From contig CAYXBU010000001.1 in the NCBI GenBank assembly GCA_964463245.1, forward strand, positions 40,844-104,843: a stretch of DNA of 64,000 bases, read 5' to 3'. A program made the position numbers and the translations under genes. Positions 1 to 9,500 of the stretch are shown here, one piece after another; within the stretch, counting starts at the first letter, position 1, and every line of letters begins with the position of its first letter. The notes below the pieces were generated by a model. It searched no databases. It was not told where the DNA came from and was given only the letters and a program-made list of their open reading frames with translations. The DNA is from CAMEON01 sp964463245 (GTDB lineage: Bacteria > Bacillota > Clostridia > Oscillospirales > CAG-272).

Positions 1-2334
1 AAGCCCCTGACCCAGAGCCGCGAGACCGTCTCCATTCAGGGCTACGGCCCTCTGTACTGGGTGTTTGACGGGAGCGGCATGAACAACTTCAAGGCGGACG
101 ACGGCTACATCTCCTACGGCTACTTCTTGGACGAGGCCTGCACGCAACGCCTGCCCGCTTCCATGGTGCTGACCTCCGAGATGACCGTGTATGTCGGCTT
201 TGCGGATTACAGCGGCATCGCGGGTGAGTACTACGCCGTCTTTGGGGACGAGGAGGTCAAGCTGACCTTTGACGACAACGGCAAGATGACCATGTTCGCG
301 TCGGGGCGGCTGGCATCCTATGTATACGTATTCAACGGCGAGCACGTGCTCATCCGTGACAGCTACTTCGCCTACCTGGCGTACCCCTCCCTGGTCGGGA
401 AGGGCTACGACCTGACCACCGACTGCTACGCCGACCCGGAGGGGCAGGCTCTGGTGCTGTACGATCACCTGTTCTTCGCCAAGGAGAACGGTCTGGAGGT
501 GCGCGCCGGGCGGGAGAATGCCGCCATGGGAACCTGGTACACCGAGGACGGCGACACCTACACCTTCCTTTCGGACGGCACGGGAAGCCTGTCGAGCGGC
601 GGGGGCTTTACCTACACCTGCACCAACCGCACCGTGACCCTCAAGCTGGGCACGACACAGATCGTGGCAAGCATTTCGGCGGACGGCCTCTCTATGACCT
701 CGGCGGATCGCCGCGTGGAGCTGTTCCGCACGGATGCCTTTGCGGGGACATGGGAGTCGGATTTCGCCACCCGCTCCGAGCTGGTGGTGGACGGTCGGGG
801 GACCCTGACCCTGAACGGGCAGAGCTACCCGTACACCGTGGCCGACGGTGTCCTCTCCTTCGCGGGCGGGACGCTGACCTATGATCCGGACGGCCTGCCG
901 ATCTTTACCGCCACCGACGGCACCGAGACGGTGTACGGTCGGGAGGGCAGCTTCATCGGCGTGTGGTACGAGACCTGGCTGGACTACCGTATGGAGCTGT
1001 ACGGCATCGGCAAGGACGGCTACGGCTATGGCACCGACAGCAACGGCGTGACCTTCACCTATGTGGTGGAGCGTAGCGAGGACGGCTCGCTGTCGGTGAG
1101 TATGTACTACCGCACGACCCTGTACGGCCTGTTCAATCTGGCGACCTCCCAAGAGGACGGAAGCGAACTGCTCTTCCTGGCGGTCTGGACGGCGGCCTCG
1201 GGTATGCTGGTGGACGACTACCAGATGTGCTACATGGATCCCTTCTGCGGGACGTGGCACACCGAGGACGGCTTGACGCTGGACTTCAACGGTCTGGGCA
1301 GCTACAACATCGATTTCCATCAGGGCGATATTGACTGGGTCGCCATGGGCTATGTGACGGTCAAGCAGAACGGATTTGAGGAGCAGGTGCGCTACACCTA
1401 CAGCAAGGCCACCGCCACTGCGACCTTTACATGGGGCGGCAAGACCTATACCGTCACGCAGAACGGCGGGGTAGTCGAGGTCAACGGCGAGACCGTGCGG
1501 GAGCCGGACGGTCTGGAGCAGACCGGATGGCGCACGCCCGACGGCAGTATCCTTCTGACCTTCAACGGCAAGAGCCATGTCGGTCTGGGGGAGGCGACCC
1601 TGACGGTCGGCGGCGAGAGCATTGCTTACCGCTACGAGCAGGAGCTGACCGAGAACGGGCAGATCGTGCGCCTCTACACTGAGGACGGTGCCTTGGCATT
1701 CACCTTCACGCTGAACGGCGGGACACACGCCCTGCTCGGCGATGCCGAGGGCTACACCATGGCCGAGCTGGGGCTGAATCACAAGCTCTTGGGACAGACC
1801 TACCTTCTGGGCAACGGCTACGAGCTGGTGGTCGGCACCGATATGACCGCCGATGGCATGGTCGTGGGCTATCTGGGGGAGATCGAGTTGACCCTTGTGT
1901 ATGTGGATCAAACCTACTTGATCCTGTATGCCGAGGACACCTTCCTCTACTATCTGGGGTGGCTCAGCGAGGACTGCGCCGTGCTGATGGACGAGAGCTT
2001 TGATGTGGTCAGTGTCATTTGCCACGACGACGGCCTGCGCGGCACCTATGTGGCGGCAGACGGCTCGGTTCTGGAGCTGGATGGCCGCAGTGCCGCCGCC
2101 GCGTACGTCTACCCGTCCGCCGATCTGACCCGCGAGGAGGACGGCGAGACTCTGCGTGAGACCCTGACCTATCGCTGTGAGGACGGCACTTATATCCTCT
2201 CCGAGATCGACCGCTCGGGCGAGGAGGACGTGCTGGTGGATCGCTGGCTGATATTGACCGAGGCGCAGGAGGGCGCGACTGCCTACACCGCCGAGGACGG
2301 ACGGGTCATCTACCTGTTGCCCGCAGATGCATGA
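1..2334 (+). CDS. Large beta-repeat surface protein, 5'-truncated by window edge
   Basis: The reading frame is open from base 1, so the true start lies upstream; about 777 residues are visible. No catalytic motif is recognised. The protein is made of repeated beta-rich units, each beginning with a G-T/V-W-Y/E motif (GTWYTEDGD, GTWESDF, GVWYETW, GTWHTEDG) followed by a 'DGxGxxxLxGxxYxYTVxDG' pattern. The same pattern recurs in the next two genes, so the three look like a paralogous surface-protein cluster. There is no LPXTG motif or C-terminal membrane segment, so anchoring must come from the unseen N-terminus, possibly a lipobox as in its neighbours. The next lipoprotein starts 26 bases after this stop, suggesting co-transcription. 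A secreted adhesin or glycan-binding role is inference only. Confidence 0.75.
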   Translation, partial: KPLTQSRETVSIQGYGPLYWVFDGSGMNNFKADDGYISYGYFLDEACTQRLPASMVLTSEMTVYVGFADYSGIAGEYYAVFGDEEVKLTFDDNGKMTMFASGRLASYVYVFNGEHVLIRDSYFAYLAYPSLVGKGYDLTTDCYADPEGQALVLYDHLFFAKENGLEVRAGRENAAMGTWYTEDGDTYTFLSDGTGSLSSGGGFTYTCTNRTVTLKLGTTQIVASISADGLSMTSADRRVELFRTDAFAGTWESDFATRSELVVDGRGTLTLNGQSYPYTVADGVLSFAGGTLTYDPDGLPIFTATDGTETVYGREGSFIGVWYETWLDYRMELYGIGKDGYGYGTDSNGVTFTYVVERSEDGSLSVSMYYRTTLYGLFNLATSQEDGSELLFLAVWTAASGMLVDDYQMCYMDPFCGTWHTEDGLTLDFNGLGSYNIDFHQGDIDWVAMGYVTVKQNGFEEQVRYTYSKATATATFTWGGKTYTVTQNGGVVEVNGETVREPDGLEQTGWRTPDGSILLTFNGKSHVGLGEATLTVGGESIAYRYEQELTENGQIVRLYTEDGALAFTFTLNGGTHALLGDAEGYTMAELGLNHKLLGQTYLLGNGYELVVGTDMTADGMVVGYLGEIELTLVYVDQTYLILYAEDTFLYYLGWLSEDCAVLMDESFDVVSVICHDDGLRGTYVAADGSVLELDGRSAAAAYVYPSADLTREEDGETLRETLTYRCEDGTYILSEIDRSGEEDVLVDRWLILTEAQEGATAYTAEDGRVIYLLPADA

Positions 2335-2360
2335 CGGGCATACGAAACGAGGACGAACAT

Positions 2361-5300
2361 ATGAAACGAAACAGAATCAATATACGGTGGCTCCCGCTCC
2401 TCTGCCTGATCGCGGCTCTGCTGATCGGCATGGTGGCGTGCGGCGGCGGTGGAGATACCGCGACCGACCCCGCGACGGGTGACACCACGACGGAAGCCAC
2501 AGCGGATGCCACAGGGAATACCACGCCGGCAACCGAGACCGACACGGGCGAGATCGACACGGCTCCTGCCGAGAGCAGCACCGAGACGACCACGACCGAT
2601 GCCGAGACCTCCTCGGACACCGAGACCGAGCCGAGCCCTCAGCCCGAGACCGTAACGGTGCGCTTTACCGGTGAGTCGGTCAGCACGGCGGATCAGACCG
2701 TCCTGTACGGCACATCCGCCCTGCGCCCCCGCGACCCCGAGCGGGAGGGCTATGTCTTCCTCGGCTGGGTGGCCGAGGGACAGGAGGACTTCTTTGATTT
2801 CTCCATGCCCCTGACGGCGGATCTGACTCTCTCCGCCGTCTGGGAGGACGTGCGGCAGGACGGCTCGGCTGAGCGACCGTACCGTATCTCCTCGGCAGAG
2901 GACTTGATGGACTTCTCCGAGCGCATGAACGACCCCGAGGCGGAGGGCTATGAGGACTACTGCCGCGCCCACTTCGTGCTGACCGCTGACATCGACATGG
3001 CGGGGTGCAGCTATGTGGCGGCCGGGCAGACGGTGACTCTGCGCGAGGGCGAGGAGGACGAGGTCACGCTGGGTGGTTTCATGGGTGAGTTTGACGGTGC
3101 GGGATATACCATCCGCAACCTGACCATCCGCAAGAATCTGCGCTCGACCATTTACTATGTGGGTCTGTTCGGCGTGACCGAGCGGGCATATATCCATGAT
3201 CTGACCCTGGAGGATATCGACTACACCATCGAGAGTGGAGCCAATACCACCGCTATCGGTGCGGTGGTGGGCGGCATCGCGGGACGGAGCGACCTGTCCG
3301 AATTCTTCAACGTGAAGGTCAGCGGCGTGATAGAGATGCGGATGTGTGCCGACAACTCGGCCTACATCGGCGGCCTGTGCGGCATTTACGGCGTGTCGGG
3401 TCGCTCGGGTCAGGCCTATGTCGCCTATGTGGAGAACTGCTCGGCCGGTGTGGAGACGGTCATAGGCAAATTTGACGATGGGGAGAAGGGTGTCCTGGAG
3501 GGTGCCATCAACGGCGGCCTCATCGGGTACCTGACTACCTCAAGCGGCGCGGTCGGCCTGCTCAACTGCACGGCCGAGGGCAAGGTGTACGGCGGGCAGT
3601 ATGTCGGCGGCCTTGTGGGCTACATCAACGGCTCCTATGTATCGGTCATCAACTGCGCCAACTATGCCCCCGTGACCGGGACGGCCTCGGATTCGACCTA
3701 CTGCGGCGGCATCATCGGTTTCTCGTCGGGTGACAACACCATCATGGACTGCGTGTCGCTCGGACGGGTCAAGGGGGTCAAGGCACCCACCGGCTCGGTC
3801 TACAAGTCCTACGCGGGCGGTATTCTGGGCTATGCCTCCGAGGACGACTACGAGATGTACTATGACGCGGGTACCGCTGTCATCAACTGTTACTATCTGA
3901 ATGAAATATCCACCTTTGACGTGCGTAACAGCGCGGGTAAGAAGCTCTCCCGCGCCACCGACTTCACGGCAGATTTCGCACAGCAGAACCTGCGCTGGGA
4001 TCTCTCCGTCCTGCCCTTCGGGGAGGATGGCCATGCCCGACCCGCCGATCACCGCAGTGAGGCCAAGGCATGGAAACTGACCCTCGTCGAGGTGGACGGC
4101 AGCAGCCACACCGTGGAGCGGAACTATGCCGACGGGATGTACGCCATGGTCGGGGAGCACGAGGCGGGCAAGAGCCAAGGCACCCTCCTGTTCTTTGACT
4201 GGATGCACGGCGAGGACGTGCGCCTGCGCTTCTATGTCCCGGTCATCAAGGATATGACCCTGACCGCGAAATGCGGTGATGTGGCGGATATCGCGGGGGT
4301 CTACACCGGCACCTGGACGCTCCATGAGAGCGGCGATGCGGGTACGCTGGTGCTGATGACCAACGGCTCGGTGCAGTGGGTGAGCGACACGGTGGTGCGC
4401 GGCACCTACACCTGGGACGGCAAGCATATCGAGCTGGAGTTTTTCAGCAATGTCGGCGAGGTCAGCGGTACCGTGGACGGCAAGAAGCTGACCTACACCG
4501 TGGATGCGGGCATGACCGGCTCGGTGGAGTACACCTTCAGCAAGACCGACCTGCGTTTCGTCGGGGAGTATTTCTCGGCGGACGGCGACAGCCTGACCTT
4601 CTCGGGTGAGAGCGGCGTTGCCTTCCGCGCCGAGGGGGTCAACGGCGGTCGTCCCATTTCCGGCAGCTTTACCGACAAGGGGGATCGGTTGGAGATCAGC
4701 GGCTTTGGCGACTACTTCGCAAGCTTTGCCGTGATCGTGAATGCGGACGGCTCTCTGACCGTCACGGCTGTCCCGCGTGCAGGGAAGGGAAAAGCACTGG
4801 ACGGTGTCACCTTCGCCCCGCCCGCCTCGGTCAGCTACGAGGGTCAGCCCTTCGTGGGGGACTACCACTGCCCGTACTTGAATCTTTCCTCCTATGACAA
4901 TACTCCGTATCTGGAGAACTACACGCTGTCCCTGAACGCGGACGGTACGGTGGCCTACCGCGGCTTCTATTCCACCAAGCTCGGCTACTACTATGTGTTC
5001 CGCGACGGCAGCTACATCGTCCTGACACTGGAGGGCTACACCAGTATCTTCCGCTACGATGCGGAGCATAACGTGATCTGGGGTACCCTGGAGCGCGGCG
5101 TGACTGCCAAGACGACTCTGGTACTCCTCCCGGTCTCCGAGGGGGATGCCAAGCTGTTCGTGCTGGATCTGTCGCGGGAGAATATCCTGATGACCAACCC
5201 CGTGCGCTCCTACTTGATCCGAGACGGGAAGATCGCCTTTGATGCGGTCATCGAGGCGCCGTCCTTCGAGGAGGGCGCGCGTGTGACCGTGGACGGCAAG

Positions 5301-6419
5301 GATTACCGCACCGTGTACTATGTGTTCAACGACCGCCCGGGCTACAGCCTGCTCAGCATCGGCGACGAGGAGGGCAGTTACACCTGGGACGGCAAGCGGA
5401 TCACGCTGGACGGGCTCGGTAGCTTTGATGGTGACGTGCGCGGGAGCTATTGGCGGTATGACGACCTGATCGTTCTGCTGTCCGAGGATGACCGCATGGT
5501 GGGCTTCTCCTGCACGGCGGCACGGGCGGCGGAGGGTGTCGTGACCCCCTTGGCGACCGACGGCTACCAAGGGGTCTGGTACAAGGCCTCCGAACTGCAT
5601 GAGAGCGAGGTCGGGGACAAGTATTACAAGCTCCTTCTGGACGGCTTCGGTCACGCGACCTTCTTATATTGGAATGAGGACTACGGTTGTTACCGCTTCA
5701 CCTGGGGCAATGAGTGGACGCCCTACACCCTGACCGATACCGGTGTCCACTGCCGGTTCAATCAGTACCAGCTTGCCGATCTGGTGTTCTACTACGATAT
5801 GCAACTGGTCTACTCCAAGTCCTTCGGCTACATGGGGGAGACCTCCTTCACGGCAGGCGGCTATAGCGGCACGACTCAGCCGCCCGCCCTGCCGAACGGC
5901 CTGATCGGAAGCTACACCGGGCTGGATGCGAACGGTGTGGCGGTGGTGTTCAACCTCCGCGCCGACCTGAGCGGGAGCTGGCGCGGTCAGCCCTTCACCG
6001 CCACCTACGATGGCGAACACAGCTTGTATTTCGTCACGACCGGCGAGTCCTACTGCTTTGACACGCAGACTCTGACCCTGACGGGCGGGGGACAGACCAT
6101 CTCCCTGTCCCGCGCAGGGGAGGTCACCGAGGTCATCCCTGCCGCCCTGTGCGGGAGCTTCAGCGGAGTCTGGAGCGGCCTTAACGTGGCCTCGGGCGAG
6201 GTGCGCACCGTGGTGGTGCAGTCGGACGGAACCGTCCTCTATCAGGGGATGGAGTTCGCGGCGACCTACTCTGCGGGGGCTGTTTACGGTACATCCGGCA
6301 ACTTTACCATCCGCCTGACATGGGACGGCGGGAGCGGCTACGCGGCTCGGGTGGTGTTCACCGACCCGAGCGAGGGCGGCTCACATGAGTATGTGTGCGA
6401 GTCATTGCAACCGGACTGA
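2361..6419 (+). CDS. Giant lipoprotein with InlB-type repeat, GLUG repeats and beta-repeat tail
   Basis: 1352 residues. The ATG at 2361 is chosen because it begins a lipoprotein signal peptide (basic start, hydrophobic core, lipid-acceptor Cys27 in GMVAC). An in-frame ATG at 2331 overlaps the previous stop but adds no signal. After a Thr/Asp/Glu-rich linker (~28-95) comes one Listeria-Bacteroides (InlB B-type) repeat (~95-165, ending GYVFLGW...LSAVW). It is followed by GLUG-type repeats (~200-430; motifs YVGLFG, IGGLCG, YVGGLVGY, CGGIIGF) and then many copies of the GTYTWDG / DGxG-type beta unit shared with the flanking genes. Such architectures are usual in surface adhesins of gut Firmicutes. 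It is probably anchored to the outer face of the membrane. Ligand unknown. Confidence 0.85.
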   Translation: MKRNRINIRWLPLLCLIAALLIGMVACGGGGDTATDPATGDTTTEATADATGNTTPATETDTGEIDTAPAESSTETTTTDAETSSDTETEPSPQPETVTVRFTGESVSTADQTVLYGTSALRPRDPEREGYVFLGWVAEGQEDFFDFSMPLTADLTLSAVWEDVRQDGSAERPYRISSAEDLMDFSERMNDPEAEGYEDYCRAHFVLTADIDMAGCSYVAAGQTVTLREGEEDEVTLGGFMGEFDGAGYTIRNLTIRKNLRSTIYYVGLFGVTERAYIHDLTLEDIDYTIESGANTTAIGAVVGGIAGRSDLSEFFNVKVSGVIEMRMCADNSAYIGGLCGIYGVSGRSGQAYVAYVENCSAGVETVIGKFDDGEKGVLEGAINGGLIGYLTTSSGAVGLLNCTAEGKVYGGQYVGGLVGYINGSYVSVINCANYAPVTGTASDSTYCGGIIGFSSGDNTIMDCVSLGRVKGVKAPTGSVYKSYAGGILGYASEDDYEMYYDAGTAVINCYYLNEISTFDVRNSAGKKLSRATDFTADFAQQNLRWDLSVLPFGEDGHARPADHRSEAKAWKLTLVEVDGSSHTVERNYADGMYAMVGEHEAGKSQGTLLFFDWMHGEDVRLRFYVPVIKDMTLTAKCGDVADIAGVYTGTWTLHESGDAGTLVLMTNGSVQWVSDTVVRGTYTWDGKHIELEFFSNVGEVSGTVDGKKLTYTVDAGMTGSVEYTFSKTDLRFVGEYFSADGDSLTFSGESGVAFRAEGVNGGRPISGSFTDKGDRLEISGFGDYFASFAVIVNADGSLTVTAVPRAGKGKALDGVTFAPPASVSYEGQPFVGDYHCPYLNLSSYDNTPYLENYTLSLNADGTVAYRGFYSTKLGYYYVFRDGSYIVLTLEGYTSIFRYDAEHNVIWGTLERGVTAKTTLVLLPVSEGDAKLFVLDLSRENILMTNPVRSYLIRDGKIAFDAVIEAPSFEEGARVTVDGKDYRTVYYVFNDRPGYSLLSIGDEEGSYTWDGKRITLDGLGSFDGDVRGSYWRYDDLIVLLSEDDRMVGFSCTAARAAEGVVTPLATDGYQGVWYKASELHESEVGDKYYKLLLDGFGHATFLYWNEDYGCYRFTWGNEWTPYTLTDTGVHCRFNQYQLADLVFYYDMQLVYSKSFGYMGETSFTAGGYSGTTQPPALPNGLIGSYTGLDANGVAVVFNLRADLSGSWRGQPFTATYDGEHSLYFVTTGESYCFDTQTLTLTGGGQTISLSRAGEVTEVIPAALCGSFSGVWSGLNVASGEVRTVVVQSDGTVLYQGMEFAATYSAGAVYGTSGNFTIRLTWDGGSGYAARVVFTDPSEGGSHEYVCESLQPD

Positions 6420-6491
6420 TTATTTATGCAGATAAACTCATAATTATTCGGATTTTTTTCGGAAAACCGTGGTTTTTTTGGAAAAACCATC

Positions 6492-6520
6492 TTGACATTC
6501 ATGCGAAAATGATATATAAT
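6492..6520 (+). promoter_or_regulatory. Sigma-A promoter for the 6551 lipoprotein
   Basis: TTGACA (6492-6497) and TATAAT (6515-6520) with a 17-base spacer, a perfect consensus. It lies 30 bases before the start codon, with a GAGGAGG ribosome-binding site at 6537-6543. A small AT-rich stem (6471-6488) just upstream may partly terminate the preceding gene. Confidence 0.9.
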
Positions 6521-6550
6521 AAGTTATCTTTTTTCCGAGGAGGCATTTGT

Positions 6551-9500
6551 ATGAAAAAGAGAATATCTCTCGTCCTGCTTTTGTCCGTACTGGTGCTGGC
6601 ACTGGCTCTGTTTGCCGTTGCTTGCTCTGATGACGGCGAGGGCGAGACCGGCACGTCCACCGAGTCTGCGGTCGTGACCGAGACCCCGACCGAGACTCCC
6701 ACCGAGGCTCCGACCGAGACTCCGACTGAGCCTGTGGAGACTCCCACCGAGTCTGCAGAGACTCCCACCGAGACCCCGACCGAGGCTCCCACCGAGACCC
6801 CGACCGAGGCTCCGACTGCGGCTCCCACCGAGGCTCCCACCGAGCCCGCGACCGAGCCTGCAACTGAGCCTGCAACCGAGCCCGACAGCTATGCCGACGG
6901 CATGAAGGCATGGTACGAGGGCAAGGGCGAGGGAACCACATGGAAGGACCTTGTCGGCAGCAACGACATGACCGTCACCATCGACGATAAGAACTACTTT
7001 ACCGAAGATGGCTTCTTTGTGGATTCCACCCAGCACTACTTCCCGCAGGAGATCGTTGACATGGTCAACGGCAGAACCTTCACGGTAGAGATCCTGCTGA
7101 GCGACATCGTTTCCAAGGGCGGAAACTACAATACCCTGCTGAACAGTAAGAACGACAACCTGTCCCTGTATCAAATGACCACCGATGGTAAGCTGTACCT
7201 CAAGTGGGCGCAGAGCGGTCAGCCCAGACCGACGACTGCGGCCGATGTCAGCGACCTGCTGGAGAACGATACCCTGATCACCATCACCTACAATGCAGAC
7301 GGTAAGGTCTCCATGTACATCAACGGTGAGCTGATCGCCGCTTCCGACTGCGGCGGTAAGATCATGGGCGCGGATAACCTGTTCATCGGCCATGAGCATG
7401 AGCAGAAGGTGTTCAGCGGCATTTACAAGTCCATCCGCTTCTACGATCGTGAGCTGACCGCCGCTGAGGTCATGAACAACAAGCTCTACGACGAGGTTCG
7501 CAAGAACCAGCCCAAGCAGCTGTGGACACCGATCTCTTCCACCGCTATGTCTGCCGATACCTACTACGAGGACGGCACGACCATGAAGGACGGTCAGGCT
7601 CAGGCATGGCTGGCCGAGAATCGCGCTGACGGTATCAAGGGCGTGAACAACATCATGTTCCGCGGCTGGGCCGGCATCGGCGATAAGGAGATCGCTGCGT
7701 ACGGCTACGCATTCGATGAGGATCTGGAGGGTGCTGTCTGGAGTGCCGACTTCATCAAGGATGCTGAGGATGCTGTTAAGGCCGCTGCCGGCAGCGAGTT
7801 CGCTACCCGCTATGAGATCCTGGTGGATCTGTCCGTGGTTCCCGAGAACGAGACCCATGTCCTGCACCTGCTGGTGAAGGCCACCGACGGCTCCGTCTTC
7901 GAGCTGGCGAACTGGAATACCATCGAGATCAAGGTCACGGGTAATCAGGCCGCGCCCAAAGGTGTCTCCTTCGACGACTTCAAGGCCGGTGCTACCGAGT
8001 ACCACAACACCGCCGCTACCGGCAACTGCTTCGTGCAGCTGGAGGCCGCGAACAACACCGTGACCGTTCCCGCCGGCGGAAACCATGATTCCGTGTACTT
8101 CCGCGGCTGGATCGGCTTTAACCAGGCCATGACCCAGATCGGCTATGCCATCGACGGCGGTGAGATCGTCTGGGACGACTTCTTCAAGAACACCGAGGAT
8201 GCTGTCAAGGGTGCGGGCGGCGAGTTCGCACAGCGATTCGAGGTAACGGTTCCCACGGCTGAACTGGCGGCCGGTACTCATACCGTTGCCTGCATCATCG
8301 AGCTGGAGGACGGGCGAGTCTATGTCTTCTCCGAGATCACGCTGGTGATCGAGCAGGCTACCATCGACAGCTATGTCGGTACCTGGTACGACATGGATAA
8401 GCAGATCCTGATCACGGTCGCCGCTGATGGTACCGTCACCGGCACCAATGTCGCCTCTGCCGCGCTGAACGACGACGGCGCGCTGGTCGTGAAGACCAAC
8501 GAGCGCATGGAGAGCTACACTCTGACCCCCGCTGCCGACGGCAAGAGCGTGAACGTGGATCACGCCTTTGATCCCTACGGCGACGGCTACGACATCGACC
8601 ATGAGAGCTTCACCCTGACCAAGCTGGAGGCCACCGGCCTCGGCGGTTCCTACCGTCAGGACAAGAACACCTACCTGATCGTGGCGGACAACGGTGTCAT
8701 CACCAAGGTCGGCTCTGCTGACTCCGACGCGCCTTACTTCGGTCTGGTCGTGGCGGATGCCGAGGGCAACGGCGTGACCGTGACCTATAAGTCCAGCAGC
8801 TACTCCAAGCTGTACAGCTTCCACGCTGTCAAGGACGAGAAGGGCAACCTGGTTCTGGACGGCAACGCAGGTCTGTATGTGGCTGACACGACCGACTTTG
8901 CAAGCTACTACTGCTCCGAGACCGGCGAGTACCTGTATGTCTTCACGGTCGGCGAGACCTCTGTCATCGTCTACCGCGAGAAGCTGGACGAGGGCTATGC
9001 CTACGCCTACGCTACCGTCGAGGGCACCCTTGCCGACGGCGAGATAATTACCTTCACCGCCGGTGAGAAGACCGGCACCGTCAAGCTGGCCGGCGGCTAC
9101 ATGAGCTACGCCTCCGCTGAGGCGGGCAGCTACACCGTCGGTGATAAGACCGCGACTCTGGACGGCTTCGGCACCATGACAATGGATGGTCAGACCTATG
9201 CCTACACCGTTGCAGGCGACCTGTTGACCGCTGAGGGTCTGGGCATCTACAAGCTGGATGTCGAGGCAAAGACCCTGACGGCCGCTGCCGAGATCGGCTA
9301 TGCCGGTACCTACGACTACTGGGTGGATTACGCGTGGAACGAGAAGTACACCCTGAAGCTGGACGGCTACGGCACCGCGACCCTGATCTACTCCGCCTCC
9401 TACGGCGACACCACCTATGTCGGTTCCTACACCGTTGTGGACGGCAAGCTGACCATCGCAGATTGCAACTACTCCTTCAACGGCGAGTGGACGCTGACCC

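Noticed and set aside
6677..6880. Possible CRISPR-like repeat array
   Set aside because: Units are short (6-12 bases), contiguous without spacers, and encode an in-frame Thr-Glu-Pro linker.
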